Shown: positions 1 to 8,177 of the stretch, piece after piece
Layout of the letters: each line of letters begins with the position of its first letter
Numbering within the stretch: position 1 is the stretch's first letter
Origin: Legionella micdadei
Lineage (GTDB): Bacteria > Pseudomonadota > Gammaproteobacteria > Legionellales > Legionellaceae
Reading direction: 5' to 3'
Assembly (NCBI RefSeq): GCF_000953635.1
Contig: NZ_LN614830.1
Location: 1,045,001 to 1,109,000 of the forward strand
Length of the DNA stretch: 64,000 nt
The notes under the pieces: generated by a model
What the model was told of the DNA's origin: nothing
What the model saw: the letters and a program-made list of their open reading frames with translations, nothing else
Databases searched by the model: none
Made by a program: the position numbers and the translations under genes

Positions 1-123
1 AAATGGAGCTCAGAACGAGGCGGATAGAGGATCCTAATTTAACGGGTCTAAGTTCCAATTTGAGCAATTTAGTTAAATTTACATCTGTGAAATCAAATGT
101 CAACAGTTCCTAATATCTATTAA

Positions 124-543
124 CTAATTGCCATGTACAGTGATAATAATACGTCGCTCCGTTGCGTGATTTCGATGTTCGCACAAGTAAATTCCTTGCC
201 ATTGCCCAAGCGCCAGCTGTCCTTTAGTGATGGGTATGGTAAGGCTAACACCAAGCAAGGTATTTTTAATGTGGGCTGGCATATCATCCTCGCCCTCTAA
301 AGTATGCTGATAAAGTTCCTCATCGTCGGGAATTGCTGAGCTAAAATAAGTTTCTAAATCTTTCGGCACATCAGCACAGGTATTTTCGCTGATGGCAAGT
401 GATGCTGAGGTGTGTTGTAAAAATAGATGAGCCAAACCCGTTTGAATTGCAGGCATGGTCGCCAAACTTTGTTGCACAGTATGGGTGATGAGGTGAAAAC
501 CACGTGACTTTCTGGGCAAAACACAGGTGGTTTGCCAGTACAT
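124..543 (-). CDS. yjbQ: YjbQ/UPF0047 family protein
   Basis: A 139-aa protein of the YjbQ (UPF0047) family, which has been linked to a weak thiamine-phosphate-synthase-like activity; its physiological role is unsettled. Seen in the sequence are the family hallmarks LQHTSASL (His followed by a Ser-rich turn), the EGEDDMPAHIK block and the GQWQGIYLCEH block, and the protein ends in RRIIITVHGN as relatives do. I chose the internal ATG at 543 because it aligns with the short family N-terminus (MYWQ...). A longer reading from 603 would run into the upstream bolA gene. The start lies 7 bases after the bolA stop, so the two are probably cotranscribed. Confidence 0.88.
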   Translation of the reverse strand: MYWQTTCVLPRKSRGFHLITHTVQQSLATMPAIQTGLAHLFLQHTSASLAISENTCADVPKDLETYFSSAIPDDEELYQHTLEGEDDMPAHIKNTLLGVSLTIPITKGQLALGQWQGIYLCEHRNHATERRIIITVHGN

Positions 544-550
544 AGGTAAT

Positions 551-865
551 TTATCCATGACGATAACCATCCCGGCACGCAGGAGAGTTTGGGATGCTGC
601 CACTTTTATCCCATTCTTCTGGTGTGTATAAATGCATACTCAAAGCATGTAACCCTTTATTTCTTTCTTCTATCAACAAATTATTGATCAACCGATGGCG
701 AGCGATTTTCGTCAATCCAATAAATTTTTCAGTAACAATCGATAGTTTGAAATGAGTTTCTGCGCCCTCAGGAACATGATGGTTTTTCGACTCATCCACA
801 ACCTCTAAGAAGATGGGCTTCAATTCTTCGGAAATAAGCTGAGAAATACGTTCTTTTCTAGTCAT
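551..865 (-). CDS. bolA: BolA family transcriptional regulator / Fe-S partner
   Basis: A 104-aa BolA protein. The family pairs with monothiol glutaredoxins in iron-sulfur handling and also acts as a morphology and stress regulator. The sequence shows the class II KH-like BolA core: FLEVVDESKNHHVP, then SHFK-like THFKLSIV, the RHRLI helix and GLHALSMHLYTPEEW, followed by a short SPACRDG tail as in true BolA rather than IbaG. The ATG at 865 gives the usual length. An upstream TTG at 889 would add eight residues and is less likely. It is followed directly by yjbQ on the same strand. Confidence 0.9.
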   Translation of the reverse strand: MTRKERISQLISEELKPIFLEVVDESKNHHVPEGAETHFKLSIVTEKFIGLTKIARHRLINNLLIEERNKGLHALSMHLYTPEEWDKSGSIPNSPACRDGYRHG

Positions 866-1100
866 AGGGCAGATCACATATTGATTCAAACTTTTTAAAG
901 TATACCCGTTGCTAAACTTGTTGTCATATTTTAGTCTATCTGTTCAGATACCTGGTGGAAATAAGCCAAGCTAGGTTTTCTTCCGGAAAAGAATGTATAA
1001 ATCGTTTACGAATGTCGATTTACTACTTCAAAGCTTCTCAGGACAAATTTTCTTCAATAGGAAGGGGTTCCTGTTTGTTTACCTATGTTCAGGAATAGTC

Positions 1101-2960
1101 ATGCCAAAAAAAATAAAAACCGAGACGAGTATAGAAATTCACGAAGAGACGCTGGAAGTCGCAAATAAGCATTCTTGGATAGCCGATTTAAGTGTGGATG
1201 CACTACAACAGAAGCTAATTTTTACTCAATGTGTATTCAATGCGCTGCCCCTAAGCAGATTACTTTTTGAATTAAAAAATAAGTACACAAGTTTTGAATT
1301 TGTTAATTCTGCTGTTCTTGGCGATACAAACCAACAAAGTCTAGACATAACACTCGAATTTGATCGTTGTCAGATTCCTAGCGATGCAAACACATCTGAT
1401 TCGATGCACTTACTGTTCGCTAAATTAGCCAACATGCTGAAGCGAGCTAAACCCAAAGAACTTATCGTCGTAGACTCTCAAGGAAAATATGACATAGGAA
1501 GTTTACCTTGGAAGGCTTTAATTGATAATCTGCTTCACACAAATTCTTCTTTTACGCTTGATATACGTGATGAAGAGGGTAGGCCTTTTCGTTTACAGCT
1601 CAACAAACATGGACAAGTTTCTCGACTGAAGGAATTGCTAATAAGCAGCAATGAAGGTGAGGAATTAACAATTCCTTTGCCGGGTAGGTCACCGCTAACT
1701 ATTTCTTTTAGCAAGGGGAAATTATCCATTAAGCAAACAGATGCTTTGGAGTATTCTTCTGAAACTGAAGGAGATAAACAAGCAGGGGATGCAATCGTTA
1801 GCTCACATATCCTATTTTATTATTTAACCCAGGCAGCCAAGCTTGCTAAAGAACACGATTTCTCTTTAGAAATCAATGTATTCATTAACCATGGGGATCG
1901 ATTTGTTTACAATTATGATGCCAAAACATGTGAAGGGGATTGTCAGATCGATCTAATCAGTTCTGGTTTCGAAGCAGAACTAGCGGTAGAGCAAGAGGAG
2001 TTGGTCGCATCTCGATTACCCAGATTACTTGCAAATTTGCCTGGCGTAACTCAGTTCCAACTGTTCTGCTTAAATTCTCAACTCTTAAGGCAAACAGCAT
2101 TCGTTAGGGAATTGCTTAGCCCTGTATTTGCGAATTTAGAAAAGCTTGAAATAACTGGAAGTTTTGAAACTCAAGAAAGTAAAGCACTTTTTCTCCATGC
2201 CTTAAGAGAGTTTAATCACTTACGTGAACTGGTCATTTTAGGGCAATTGTTGTCTGATGAAGACATGACGGATATCGCCTATCTATTAAAAGGGAAGGAT
2301 AAGCTTAAGGAGGTTACTTTAAATGGTTGCAATATCACCAATGAAGGGATGAAGCGGCTGGCTGAAGAACTTCAAAGGTTGAGTAGATGCGGTTATACGA
2401 AATACCTCAATAAGCTAAATATAGCGAATAACAACCATCATAATTCACATGGGTATAATGAAACTGCTTTGAAAGATTTTCTTAAGATACTCAAATTATG
2501 TGTTCCAAGGGAAATTGCCCATGATTTTGAAAACAATAAAAAAATAGCTGCTTTGATGAGTACTTTGGGAGAAGATGCCCAATCTTATGAGCATCCCGTT
2601 TTTGGGTGGGGTTTAAAACAACTTGTATCTAAACGGAATATATCAAGCTCTGTGGATACCCACTCAATTGCCGGAGATGAAAGCGGGTATTCGCCACGAG
2701 ATTATACCGACAGTGAGGATGAGTTTTTATCCACTGTCAGTATGAGACGATTAGGTTCACAAATCAGGCATTCGCTGCCAACCCAGGAACGGGAAAAACT
2801 GGATATAAGAGAAGAAAAAAATGCCCTGGCAGGTATTTCTAATCGATTAGTACAACGGCGCCAAATAATTAAGCATAATCGATACCGTATGAGTTATTGT
2901 TTAGGAGAAAGAGCCGAGGAAGAAAGAGCAGAGCCCCCTAAACCATTCCGTCAGAATTAA
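1101..2960 (+). CDS. Leucine-rich-repeat protein, candidate secreted effector
   Basis: A 619-aa protein with no signal peptide. Residues about 370-470 read as ribonuclease-inhibitor-type leucine-rich repeats: LRELVILGQLLSDEDMTDIA, then LKEVTLNGCNITNEGMKRLA, then LNKLNIANNN. The first 350 residues match no family I recognise. The last 60 residues are charged and end in a Glu-rich stretch (GERAEEERAEPPKPF), which resembles the E-block-like C-terminal signals of Legionella Dot/Icm substrates. That is an inference from composition only. I start at the ATG at 1101, which has AGGAAT nine bases upstream region, rather than the longer reading from 993, whose extra 36 residues are hydrophobic and lack a good ribosome site. 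It is flanked by bolA (divergent) and a pilin gene. Confidence 0.7.
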   Translation: MPKKIKTETSIEIHEETLEVANKHSWIADLSVDALQQKLIFTQCVFNALPLSRLLFELKNKYTSFEFVNSAVLGDTNQQSLDITLEFDRCQIPSDANTSDSMHLLFAKLANMLKRAKPKELIVVDSQGKYDIGSLPWKALIDNLLHTNSSFTLDIRDEEGRPFRLQLNKHGQVSRLKELLISSNEGEELTIPLPGRSPLTISFSKGKLSIKQTDALEYSSETEGDKQAGDAIVSSHILFYYLTQAAKLAKEHDFSLEINVFINHGDRFVYNYDAKTCEGDCQIDLISSGFEAELAVEQEELVASRLPRLLANLPGVTQFQLFCLNSQLLRQTAFVRELLSPVFANLEKLEITGSFETQESKALFLHALREFNHLRELVILGQLLSDEDMTDIAYLLKGKDKLKEVTLNGCNITNEGMKRLAEELQRLSRCGYTKYLNKLNIANNNHHNSHGYNETALKDFLKILKLCVPREIAHDFENNKKIAALMSTLGEDAQSYEHPVFGWGLKQLVSKRNISSSVDTHSIAGDESGYSPRDYTDSEDEFLSTVSMRRLGSQIRHSLPTQEREKLDIREEKNALAGISNRLVQRRQIIKHNRYRMSYCLGERAEEERAEPPKPFRQN

Positions 2961-3044
2961 CGATTCACGGAAAAGTAATATTCGTTTATCTCTAAGGCCA
3001 AGTTTATGGCATACTTCCTTCCTTCCTCATCTCAGGAGATTAAT

Positions 3045-3455
3045 ATGAAACAAAAGGGATTAACACTTATTGAGTTAATGATTGTCATTGCTATCTTAGG
3101 CATTCTCATTTCGATTGCGATCCCTGCTTATCAAGATTACACCGTTAGAGCTCGTGTAGCTGAAGGTTTAAATATGGCCCAGACGGCAAAATTAGCTGTC
3201 GCTGAAGCGGCAATGACTAATCATGCTTTACCTGACTCCCAGGAGGCAACCCACTACACCAGCCCCGCGCCGACTGCAAATGTTCAATCGATTGTAATTG
3301 GTCCCAAAGGAGAAATTACTATTACTTATACTGAGCTTGCAGGTAACGGGACTTTAGTGTTAGTTCCTACTCTACAGGCAAATGGGGATTTAACGTGGGC
3401 ATGTAATAAAGGAACACTAAAAAGACAATATCGGCCTGCAACATGTAGAGATTAA
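3045..3455 (+). CDS. pilA: Type IV major pilin-like protein
   Basis: A 136-aa type IV pilin. The N-terminus [19 protein letters not shown] is the class III signal: a short basic leader, Gly at -1, the methylated residue at +1 (Leu here, normally Phe), and Glu at +5, followed by the hydrophobic helix. Two Cys near the C-terminus (ACNK ... ATC) would form the disulfide loop. An AGGAGA ribosome site at about 3034-3039 selects this ATG over the one at 3006. No pilus assembly genes are adjacent, so the prepilin peptidase and the PilB/C/D/Q machinery must be encoded elsewhere. The gene symbol is by family resemblance. Confidence 0.85.
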   Translation: MKQKGLTLIELMIVIAILGILISIAIPAYQDYTVRARVAEGLNMAQTAKLAVAEAAMTNHALPDSQEATHYTSPAPTANVQSIVIGPKGEITITYTELAGNGTLVLVPTLQANGDLTWACNKGTLKRQYRPATCRD

Positions 3456-3500
3456 TAGGCAAATGAGTAACTGACCCAACACCAGTGGGAAATAAAATCC

Positions 3501-3538
3501 AAGGGTTGGGTTACGCCTTCCTAGGTAACCCAATCCTT
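3501..3538 (-). terminator. Hairpin terminator between convergent genes
   Basis: The arms 3501-3514 and 3525-3538 are inverted repeats of 14 bp with a single G-U pair around a 10-nt loop. Read on the minus strand, the stem is followed by a T-rich stretch (GGATTTTATT), which fits termination of the small gene ending at 3561. On the plus strand it lies about 45 nt after the pilin stop and may serve both genes. Confidence 0.6.
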
Positions 3539-3560
3539 CCTCACAACAGGTTTAGGACGA

Positions 3561-3863
3561 TTAATCGAAAGTAGTACGCAATGCCCCATGAATGGGATTG
3601 ATGATATAACGGCGAAACCAACCCGGGCAGACGTTGCTATCCTGGCAGCTCTTCACGTAAGCTCTTGCGCTGCCTACAATAGTCACATCAGGTTTGCAAT
3701 TGGTCATGATTTCCTCATTACTGCCAAAGGAATCCCCCATGGGATAGCCACTTTTGTCCGTCACTTGCGCGCCACCATGCCACGCTATGGCAATGGAACT
3801 GATGAGGAGGCTTAAAACAAACACAAAAGTACTTCCTTTCTTGTACTTGTTATGAGTATTCAT
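3561..3863 (-). CDS. Small secreted protein of unknown function
   Basis: A 100-aa protein with a classical Sec signal peptide: a basic KYKKG start, the hydrophobic core FVFVLSLLISSIAIA, and probable cleavage near residues 27-33. The mature part has three Cys (TNCKP, KSCQD, NVCPG) and no recognised domain. It converges on the pilin gene, with a shared hairpin between them. It is probably periplasmic or secreted; I cannot assign a function. Confidence 0.6.
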   Translation of the reverse strand: MNTHNKYKKGSTFVFVLSLLISSIAIAWHGGAQVTDKSGYPMGDSFGSNEEIMTNCKPDVTIVGSARAYVKSCQDSNVCPGWFRRYIINPIHGALRTTFD

Positions 3864-4026
3864 GCGTATTCCCTTTTTAGCGATTCAAGAAAAAGTATAC
3901 TCTTACTGGTCCAAAATACTAGATTTAGAAGCGCTTCAGCAGAGCATCCTTAGTTCTATCTGACTATTCCGTTGATCATGAATTTTCTGATACGTATAAT
4001 TATGCCACTTTTATTAGAGTTGTAAT

Positions 4027-5184
4027 ATGAAGATTGCTTTTTTGGTCAGTAGTGTAGGGGATGCTAATTTAGCATTGGCTACCATCGAATCAATGGAAAA
4101 ACGAAATAGTGAACACAAAGCTATCCTTGTTGCCTTAACCAAACCTGCAAAAAACGCAATCGAAAAATTTCAATCTTTATCCGTTATTGAGAAAAAAAGT
4201 CTTCCGCAAATTATTAATAGCGAGGATTTTCCTGTGGAGACGCGTTGCTCAAAGGAGCAAGTTCAGACTATTGTCGGGTTTGTACAAAAGGAGCATCAGG
4301 TTGATTATGCTTTTATAGGGGTGCCATCAGCAGATAATGAAATTCCTTTTCAAATTGCTGAGGCATTGGAAGATACCCCTGTGCTTGTTGCCTATGAATT
4401 CATGTTTAAACCTGAGCCACACTCTTTATGGAAATACTTGCCATTATTAAAGCACAAACCAAATGTTCAATGGGGTGTACCGCTTAATACGGCAATTGAC
4501 GATTTTGAACTCGATGCAAAAGTGCATGTAACGGGCCATTTGAGTATTGATAGAGCTCTTCAAGATGAGCTGCCCGCATCAGCTGTTTTGGAGAAAACCA
4601 GAGAAGAATTAAAAATCGCCCCCGGTAAATCACTCGCATTTGTAAGCAGTACCACCCAGCCTGTGGAAACGAGTGATGCAGTATTTTTAAAGTGCTTATT
4701 TGACGAGTTGCCTAACCATCCAAATATTCAACTACGCCTTGGTTTACATCCTGGAATTCAAGATTTGGATAGTTATCTGCAAAAAATATTATCGATTTAT
4801 AAAGCTTACCCTGAAGTAGAAAAGCAATTTAAAATTATTCTACCTGCTGCTTTCATAGCAAAACTTAAACATCCAGATTTAACAATCAATAACCCAGAGT
4901 ATGAGCAGCTATTCTTAAGAGTTGAAGTGAGCGGGGATGCCGCTGCCGCTGCAGCGGAAGGGGTCATGCAAGCAGTACCCGGCGCTTTAACTAATAAAGC
5001 AGCGATGGAGGGTAAACCTGCTTTTAGTCCTTCAGGAAAACCCTACTTACCCTCAAACCGTTTTGCAGAGAACTTAGAAGGCTTTTTTGCCCTGAAAAAA
5101 CAAGCCCCCCTTACACGAGAGGACTTAAAGCTTAGTGAAAAAAGTGTTGCTGAGAGGTATACTGATCTCATTTTAACCCCCTAG
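4027..5184 (+). CDS. Unrecognised 385-aa cytosolic protein
   Basis: I do not recognise the family. The protein opens with a Rossmann-like strand-turn (MKIAFLVSSVGDANLALATIESM) and alternates predicted strands and helices through residue 280, loosely like a GT-B glycosyltransferase or a nucleotide-binding fold. Notable segments are FIGVPSADNE, the charged linker near residue 210, and a glycine/alanine-rich turn GDAAAAAAEGVMQAVPGAL near residue 310. There is no signal peptide or membrane segment. The next gene (acylphosphatase) starts 36 nt downstream on the same strand, so the two may be cotranscribed. An effector role is possible but unsupported. Confidence 0.6.
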   Translation: MKIAFLVSSVGDANLALATIESMEKRNSEHKAILVALTKPAKNAIEKFQSLSVIEKKSLPQIINSEDFPVETRCSKEQVQTIVGFVQKEHQVDYAFIGVPSADNEIPFQIAEALEDTPVLVAYEFMFKPEPHSLWKYLPLLKHKPNVQWGVPLNTAIDDFELDAKVHVTGHLSIDRALQDELPASAVLEKTREELKIAPGKSLAFVSSTTQPVETSDAVFLKCLFDELPNHPNIQLRLGLHPGIQDLDSYLQKILSIYKAYPEVEKQFKIILPAAFIAKLKHPDLTINNPEYEQLFLRVEVSGDAAAAAAEGVMQAVPGALTNKAAMEGKPAFSPSGKPYLPSNRFAENLEGFFALKKQAPLTREDLKLSEKSVAERYTDLILTP

Positions 5185-5220
5185 AGAGGGATCTAATTTC
5201 GAGGAAATAAATTAGAGTTT

Positions 5221-5496
5221 ATGGCTAAACAAATGTGCATGCGCTGTCATATTTCTGGCAAAGTTCAAGGAGTATGGTTTAGAGCCTCCGCCAAGCAACA
5301 AGCCGATAAGCTTGGCATTAACGGATGGGCGCGTAATCTAGCTGACGGAAGGGTTGAAGTGTTTGCTTGCGGCGAGGAAGGCCAACTCGACCTTTTTTAC
5401 GATTGGCTAAAACAGGGGCCTCCCCATGCTCAGGTCACAGAACATACCCGTCAGGATTTACCCTGGAAAGAATATCAAGGCTTTGATACTTTTTAG
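5221..5496 (+). CDS. acyP: Acylphosphatase
   Basis: A 91-aa acylphosphatase that hydrolyses carboxyl-phosphate bonds such as acetyl phosphate or carbamoyl phosphate. The signature GKVQGVWFRASA holds the phosphate-binding loop and catalytic Arg (residue about 21), and GWARNLADGRVEV carries the catalytic Asn (residue about 39). Length and fold order are those of the family. It follows the unknown 385-aa gene closely. A GC-rich hairpin starts at its stop codon. Confidence 0.93.
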   Translation: MAKQMCMRCHISGKVQGVWFRASAKQQADKLGINGWARNLADGRVEVFACGEEGQLDLFYDWLKQGPPHAQVTEHTRQDLPWKEYQGFDTF

Positions 5497-5514
5497 GGGC
5501 ATTGCCCCGGGCTT
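5496..5514 (+). terminator. Short GC hairpin after acylphosphatase
   Basis: GGGGC at 5496-5500 pairs with GCCCC at 5504-5508 across an ATT loop and is followed by GGGCTTTT. The stem is short and the T-run weak, so this is a modest terminator candidate. Confidence 0.4.
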
Positions 5515-5630
5515 TTGCACAGTCATTAAAAAAAGGATAATCTAATTCTGTGAGTTGATGATAGGTGATATGGGATCACCCTCATTGACCACTATCTGGG
5601 ATGTTCTCGTAACTTTAAAGGATTATTACT

Positions 5631-5783
5631 ATGCGACTTACTAATAATATCGGATTTATCCTTCTTGCAATTTTTCTAATCTTGGTTGCATTAACAACAC
5701 TTGCTCCAGGCATTCCTATTCCACCGGTTGTCACCGCCATAATTGCTTTAATTTCTGCCATTTTTATTTTGATAGGCAGATAG
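5631..5783 (+). CDS. Small two-helix membrane protein (50 aa)
   Basis: A 50-aa open frame from ATG to TAG with an AAAGGA ribosome site about 9 nt before the ATG. It is almost entirely hydrophobic: helix one about residues 6-24 (IGFILLAIFLILVALTTLA), a proline-rich turn PGIPIPP, helix two about residues 33-49, and a final Arg. This pattern is that of a real two-pass inner-membrane peptide. A perfect hairpin lies about 40 nt after the stop. No function can be given. Confidence 0.6.
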   Translation: MRLTNNIGFILLAIFLILVALTTLAPGIPIPPVVTAIIALISAIFILIGR

Positions 5784-5823
5784 CTTAGGGTACAAAAAAT
5801 CAGTTCATAGCATTTCTTCAGAA

Positions 5824-5848
5824 AGCGAATCCAGCGAAAGGATTCGCT
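5824..5848. terminator. Perfect 9-bp hairpin between convergent small genes
   Basis: AGCGAATCC (5824-5832) and GGATTCGCT (5840-5848) pair perfectly around a 7-nt loop. It sits between the small membrane protein gene (plus) and the basic protein gene (minus), so it may end both transcripts. There is no strong T-run. Confidence 0.4.
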
Positions 5849-5882
5849 CAGACGAATTACACATTGCAGACCTTACTAGATT

Positions 5883-6257
5883 TTATGGGTGCAGGTTCGT
5901 CCTGATTCTGTGTTTAGGGGATTTCTTATTTGTTTCTATTCTGGCGAATTCTGGATTATAGGCAAGGATTCTTATTTCTATCGGCCGCTTCCCAACCATT
6001 TGTTTTACCCTTTGGGTCAAGCGTTTTTTTAATTTTCGTTTTCGTATTGTATAGTTCAATTTAGTGGATATCCGCTTTTGTTTTACCCTCTTCGCTGAAG
6101 CAGTAAGCAGAAAGAGGCCTTGCTGTAAATAAGCAAGTTGTATCTTTTTTAAGTTATTGCTTTTTAAGTTTGCGGTTAAAAGATTCAAATAGTTTAAAAG
6201 CTGCTGTTTCTCAAGGGCAATTTTATTTTTAAAAAAACCTAACTTGCTTAAATACAT
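5883..6257 (-). CDS. Small basic hypothetical protein
   Basis: A 124-aa, very lysine/arginine-rich protein without signal peptide or membrane segment. The first 60 residues suggest a helical hairpin (LEKQQLLNYLNLLTANLK...), and the centre is strongly basic (RKRKLKKRLTQRVKQMVGKR), which could bind nucleic acid. The start is well supported by an AAGGAGG ribosome site eight bases upstream of the ATG at 6257. I recognise no family. Confidence 0.6.
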   Translation of the reverse strand: MYLSKLGFFKNKIALEKQQLLNYLNLLTANLKSNNLKKIQLAYLQQGLFLLTASAKRVKQKRISTKLNYTIRKRKLKKRLTQRVKQMVGKRPIEIRILAYNPEFARIETNKKSPKHRIRTNLHP

Positions 6258-6424
6258 AACAACCTCCTTGTGTTTTGGGTATAAGCAATGGTCTTTAGCT
6301 GAGTATAATTAGAAGCTAGTAGACAAATTTTTGCCTGTCAAACGAAGAATTGCTCTAAGAAAGCTGTAAAATTTGTTAAATTAGTATATAATTTATCCAT
6401 TTGACATTAAGAAGGAGTTTTAAA

Positions 6425-7132
6425 ATGTTCAAAAGGCTTTCAAATTGGTATGAATCTTTAGTCTCAGATCCATCTAGCGAACCTAAGCCCACTTCTCAAT
6501 ACAGCTCGCAAGATGAAATGCTCAGGGCTGTTGGAAGAGATGATGAAGCGGGACTTTGTAACCCACTCACTAATATTTATGCTAAAAAACAAATTGCCGG
6601 TTCTAATCCCCGTGAAAATTTTTCTTCTGAAACCAATGTTGACGTTTACCTCAAAGCAGTTGAGGAAGAGGATCACCAACAAAAATTACGAGAGGAAGGA
6701 AAAGATGGCAAACACTCCGCTTTTGTTGATACGCAGACTCCTTATCAAGTTAAAACATTTCCAGCAGGGAAGGAAATTGAACTGGATGAAGTACTCCCCA
6801 CACAAGGGCATGCAATCATTACTTATCCTGTAGAAGGTAAGGATGGAGGAGATGATTATCACCAAGTTTATTTGGGTAGAAGACTACCTTCCGGGGAAGG
6901 CAAATCTGAATGTATAAGCTTTGATTCATCAAGAAAGGGCGGTGGTGTAAAAGAAGGCTCTTGCAACGAACTTCTTAAAGAATTTCTAGAAAATGTATCC
7001 ACCCGGCCTGAGCTTAATCGTCCTTCCAAAAAAGTCACAGTAGCAACGACTTCTTCCACTCTTTTTCACAGGAAAGACCGTAAAATCCAAGACGAACAAG
7101 TTGATGACAAACCTCTTTTCGAGCATAAATAA
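6425..7132 (+). CDS. Hypothetical protein, possible effector
   Basis: A 235-aa soluble, charged protein starting at the ATG with GAAGGAG upstream at about 6411-6417; the earlier in-frame start at 6401 overlaps that site and is rejected. A beta-rich centre (HAIITYPVEGKDGGDDYHQVYLGRRL, with Asp/Gly turns) is followed by a basic, Ser/Thr-rich tail ending in DKPLFEHK. No known domain is recognised. It converges on the 185-aa gene, with a strong hairpin between. A TATAAT lies at 6387-6392, a possible -10 for this gene. Confidence 0.6.
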   Translation: MFKRLSNWYESLVSDPSSEPKPTSQYSSQDEMLRAVGRDDEAGLCNPLTNIYAKKQIAGSNPRENFSSETNVDVYLKAVEEEDHQQKLREEGKDGKHSAFVDTQTPYQVKTFPAGKEIELDEVLPTQGHAIITYPVEGKDGGDDYHQVYLGRRLPSGEGKSECISFDSSRKGGGVKEGSCNELLKEFLENVSTRPELNRPSKKVTVATTSSTLFHRKDRKIQDEQVDDKPLFEHK

Positions 7133-7144
7133 TAAAATAATCAA

Positions 7145-7176
7145 ATCCCGTTTTATAGCTTGCAATAAAACGGGAT
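7145..7176. terminator. Bidirectional terminator hairpin
   Basis: ATCCCGTTTTAT (7145-7156) and ATAAAACGGGAT (7165-7176) pair perfectly over 12 bp with an 8-nt loop. The flank on the 7140 side is A-rich on the plus strand, hence T-rich on the minus strand. It lies between two convergent genes. Confidence 0.7.
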
Positions 7177-7191
7177 AGTCGTGGTATCTAA

Positions 7192-7749
7192 TTACCCGCG
7201 ATCACTGCATCTGGCCCCAAATTTGGGAACATATTCTTCCGAAGGTAAGCATTGATTCATAGTTGATTCAGCAATACCTTTGGCGTAATGAATGAAAAAT
7301 CCTGCCAAGTTCTCATTCCGATACTGTTTATATTCGGGATCCAAATACGCTTTATAAAATGCTTTTGCATTCCTCATTTCCTGTTGATAGGAGAGAGCAT
7401 GCGGCCTATTAGGCGGCAAGTAATTGGTATCATTTTCGATTGCTTGCATAAGCAATGCTTTTTTAGCTTTGGGATGTAAAGGAACTTTCGCCGCATCATG
7501 GCCATCATTTACCGCAGATACTGATACATGATGTGCAGAATCATCCAATTCTTTAAGTTTGGTATCCAATTCTTTCCTTTCAGGGCAATGATAACCTGGA
7601 TATTCAGACCCCGTGTTTTTTCTACGCTTCCACTCATTATGTGCTTGGGAAAAATTCGCCCATATCGCTTTGGTAACACCAAAAAATGTCACCTGATCCC
7701 CAATACTTTTTGCTTCATCAGGAGTTTTTACTTCTTTTCGCTCTTTCAT
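7192..7749 (-). CDS. Hypothetical soluble protein, 185 aa
   Basis: A 185-aa charged protein with no signal peptide or membrane helix. The N-terminal half is Lys/Glu-rich and helical, and the C-terminal half is richer in Tyr/Asn (FYKAYLDPEYKQYRNENLAGFFIHYAKG). I recognise no family or catalytic motif. It is convergent with the 235-aa gene and shares its terminator. Both may belong to the accessory gene pool of this region. Confidence 0.55.
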   Translation of the reverse strand: MKERKEVKTPDEAKSIGDQVTFFGVTKAIWANFSQAHNEWKRRKNTGSEYPGYHCPERKELDTKLKELDDSAHHVSVSAVNDGHDAAKVPLHPKAKKALLMQAIENDTNYLPPNRPHALSYQQEMRNAKAFYKAYLDPEYKQYRNENLAGFFIHYAKGIAESTMNQCLPSEEYVPKFGARCSDRG

Positions 7750-7869
7750 TTTGACCTCTACTACAACACAGTTATCATTTTGGGAATAGTAAGATCAAAA
7801 AATTAACAGAATATTAATTTACAAATTCTTTACACTTACTTCATTTTTTGTCAGTCATATGAGTAAGAA

Positions 7870-7992
7870 ATGCAGAGGCTGTCTTCTAAAGGGCGTGATT
7901 TATCTTGGTATGTTTCTGGAATTTGGGCTGGATATTCATCAAATGCTTGTGATAGTCTTGGGGTGAATTATTTAGGAGAGAATTTCTTATGA
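7870..7992 (+). CDS. Possible 40-aa leader ORF overlapping the next start
   Basis: A 40-codon frame from ATG 7870 to TGA 7990-7992 whose stop overlaps the ATG of the Gly-rich lipoprotein gene as ATGA. That arrangement is typical of translational coupling. The residues (DLSWYVSGIWAGYSSNACDS) are not obviously random, but no ribosome site is clear. It could be a chance frame. Confidence 0.25.
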   Translation: MQRLSSKGRDLSWYVSGIWAGYSSNACDSLGVNYLGENFL

Positions 7993-8177
7993 AAACAAGG
8001 ATATCTGCCATTATTGTTCTATTTACTCTAATCGTTTCCTCTAGTTTATTATCCGCATGCCAAAAACAGTCAGGTGATAGTTCTTCTTATATCCATAGCG
8101 GAAAAGGATACGGTGGGGCTGCTGGTGGTGCTGGTGGTCTTGGAGGTGGTGGTGCTGGCGGAAGTGGCGGTAGATAA
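7989..8177 (+). CDS. Small glycine-rich lipoprotein
   Basis: A 62-aa precursor with a signal peptide ending in the lipobox LLSAC, so Cys-24 is the probable lipidated residue. The mature part is about 40 residues, ending in a tail of Gly with Ala and Ser (GGAAGGAGGLGGGGAGGSGGR). AGGAGAG lies about 10 nt upstream of the ATG. Tiny Gly-rich lipoproteins of this sort are common in Legionella genomes, but the function is unknown. An imperfect hairpin follows at 8213-8239. Confidence 0.65.
   Translation: MKTRISAIIVLFTLIVSSSLLSACQKQSGDSSSYIHSGKGYGGAAGGAGGLGGGGAGGSGGR

Noticed and set aside
993-1100. Longer N-terminus for the LRR protein
   Set aside because: The extra residues are hydrophobic and lack an upstream ribosome site, whereas ATG 1101 has one.
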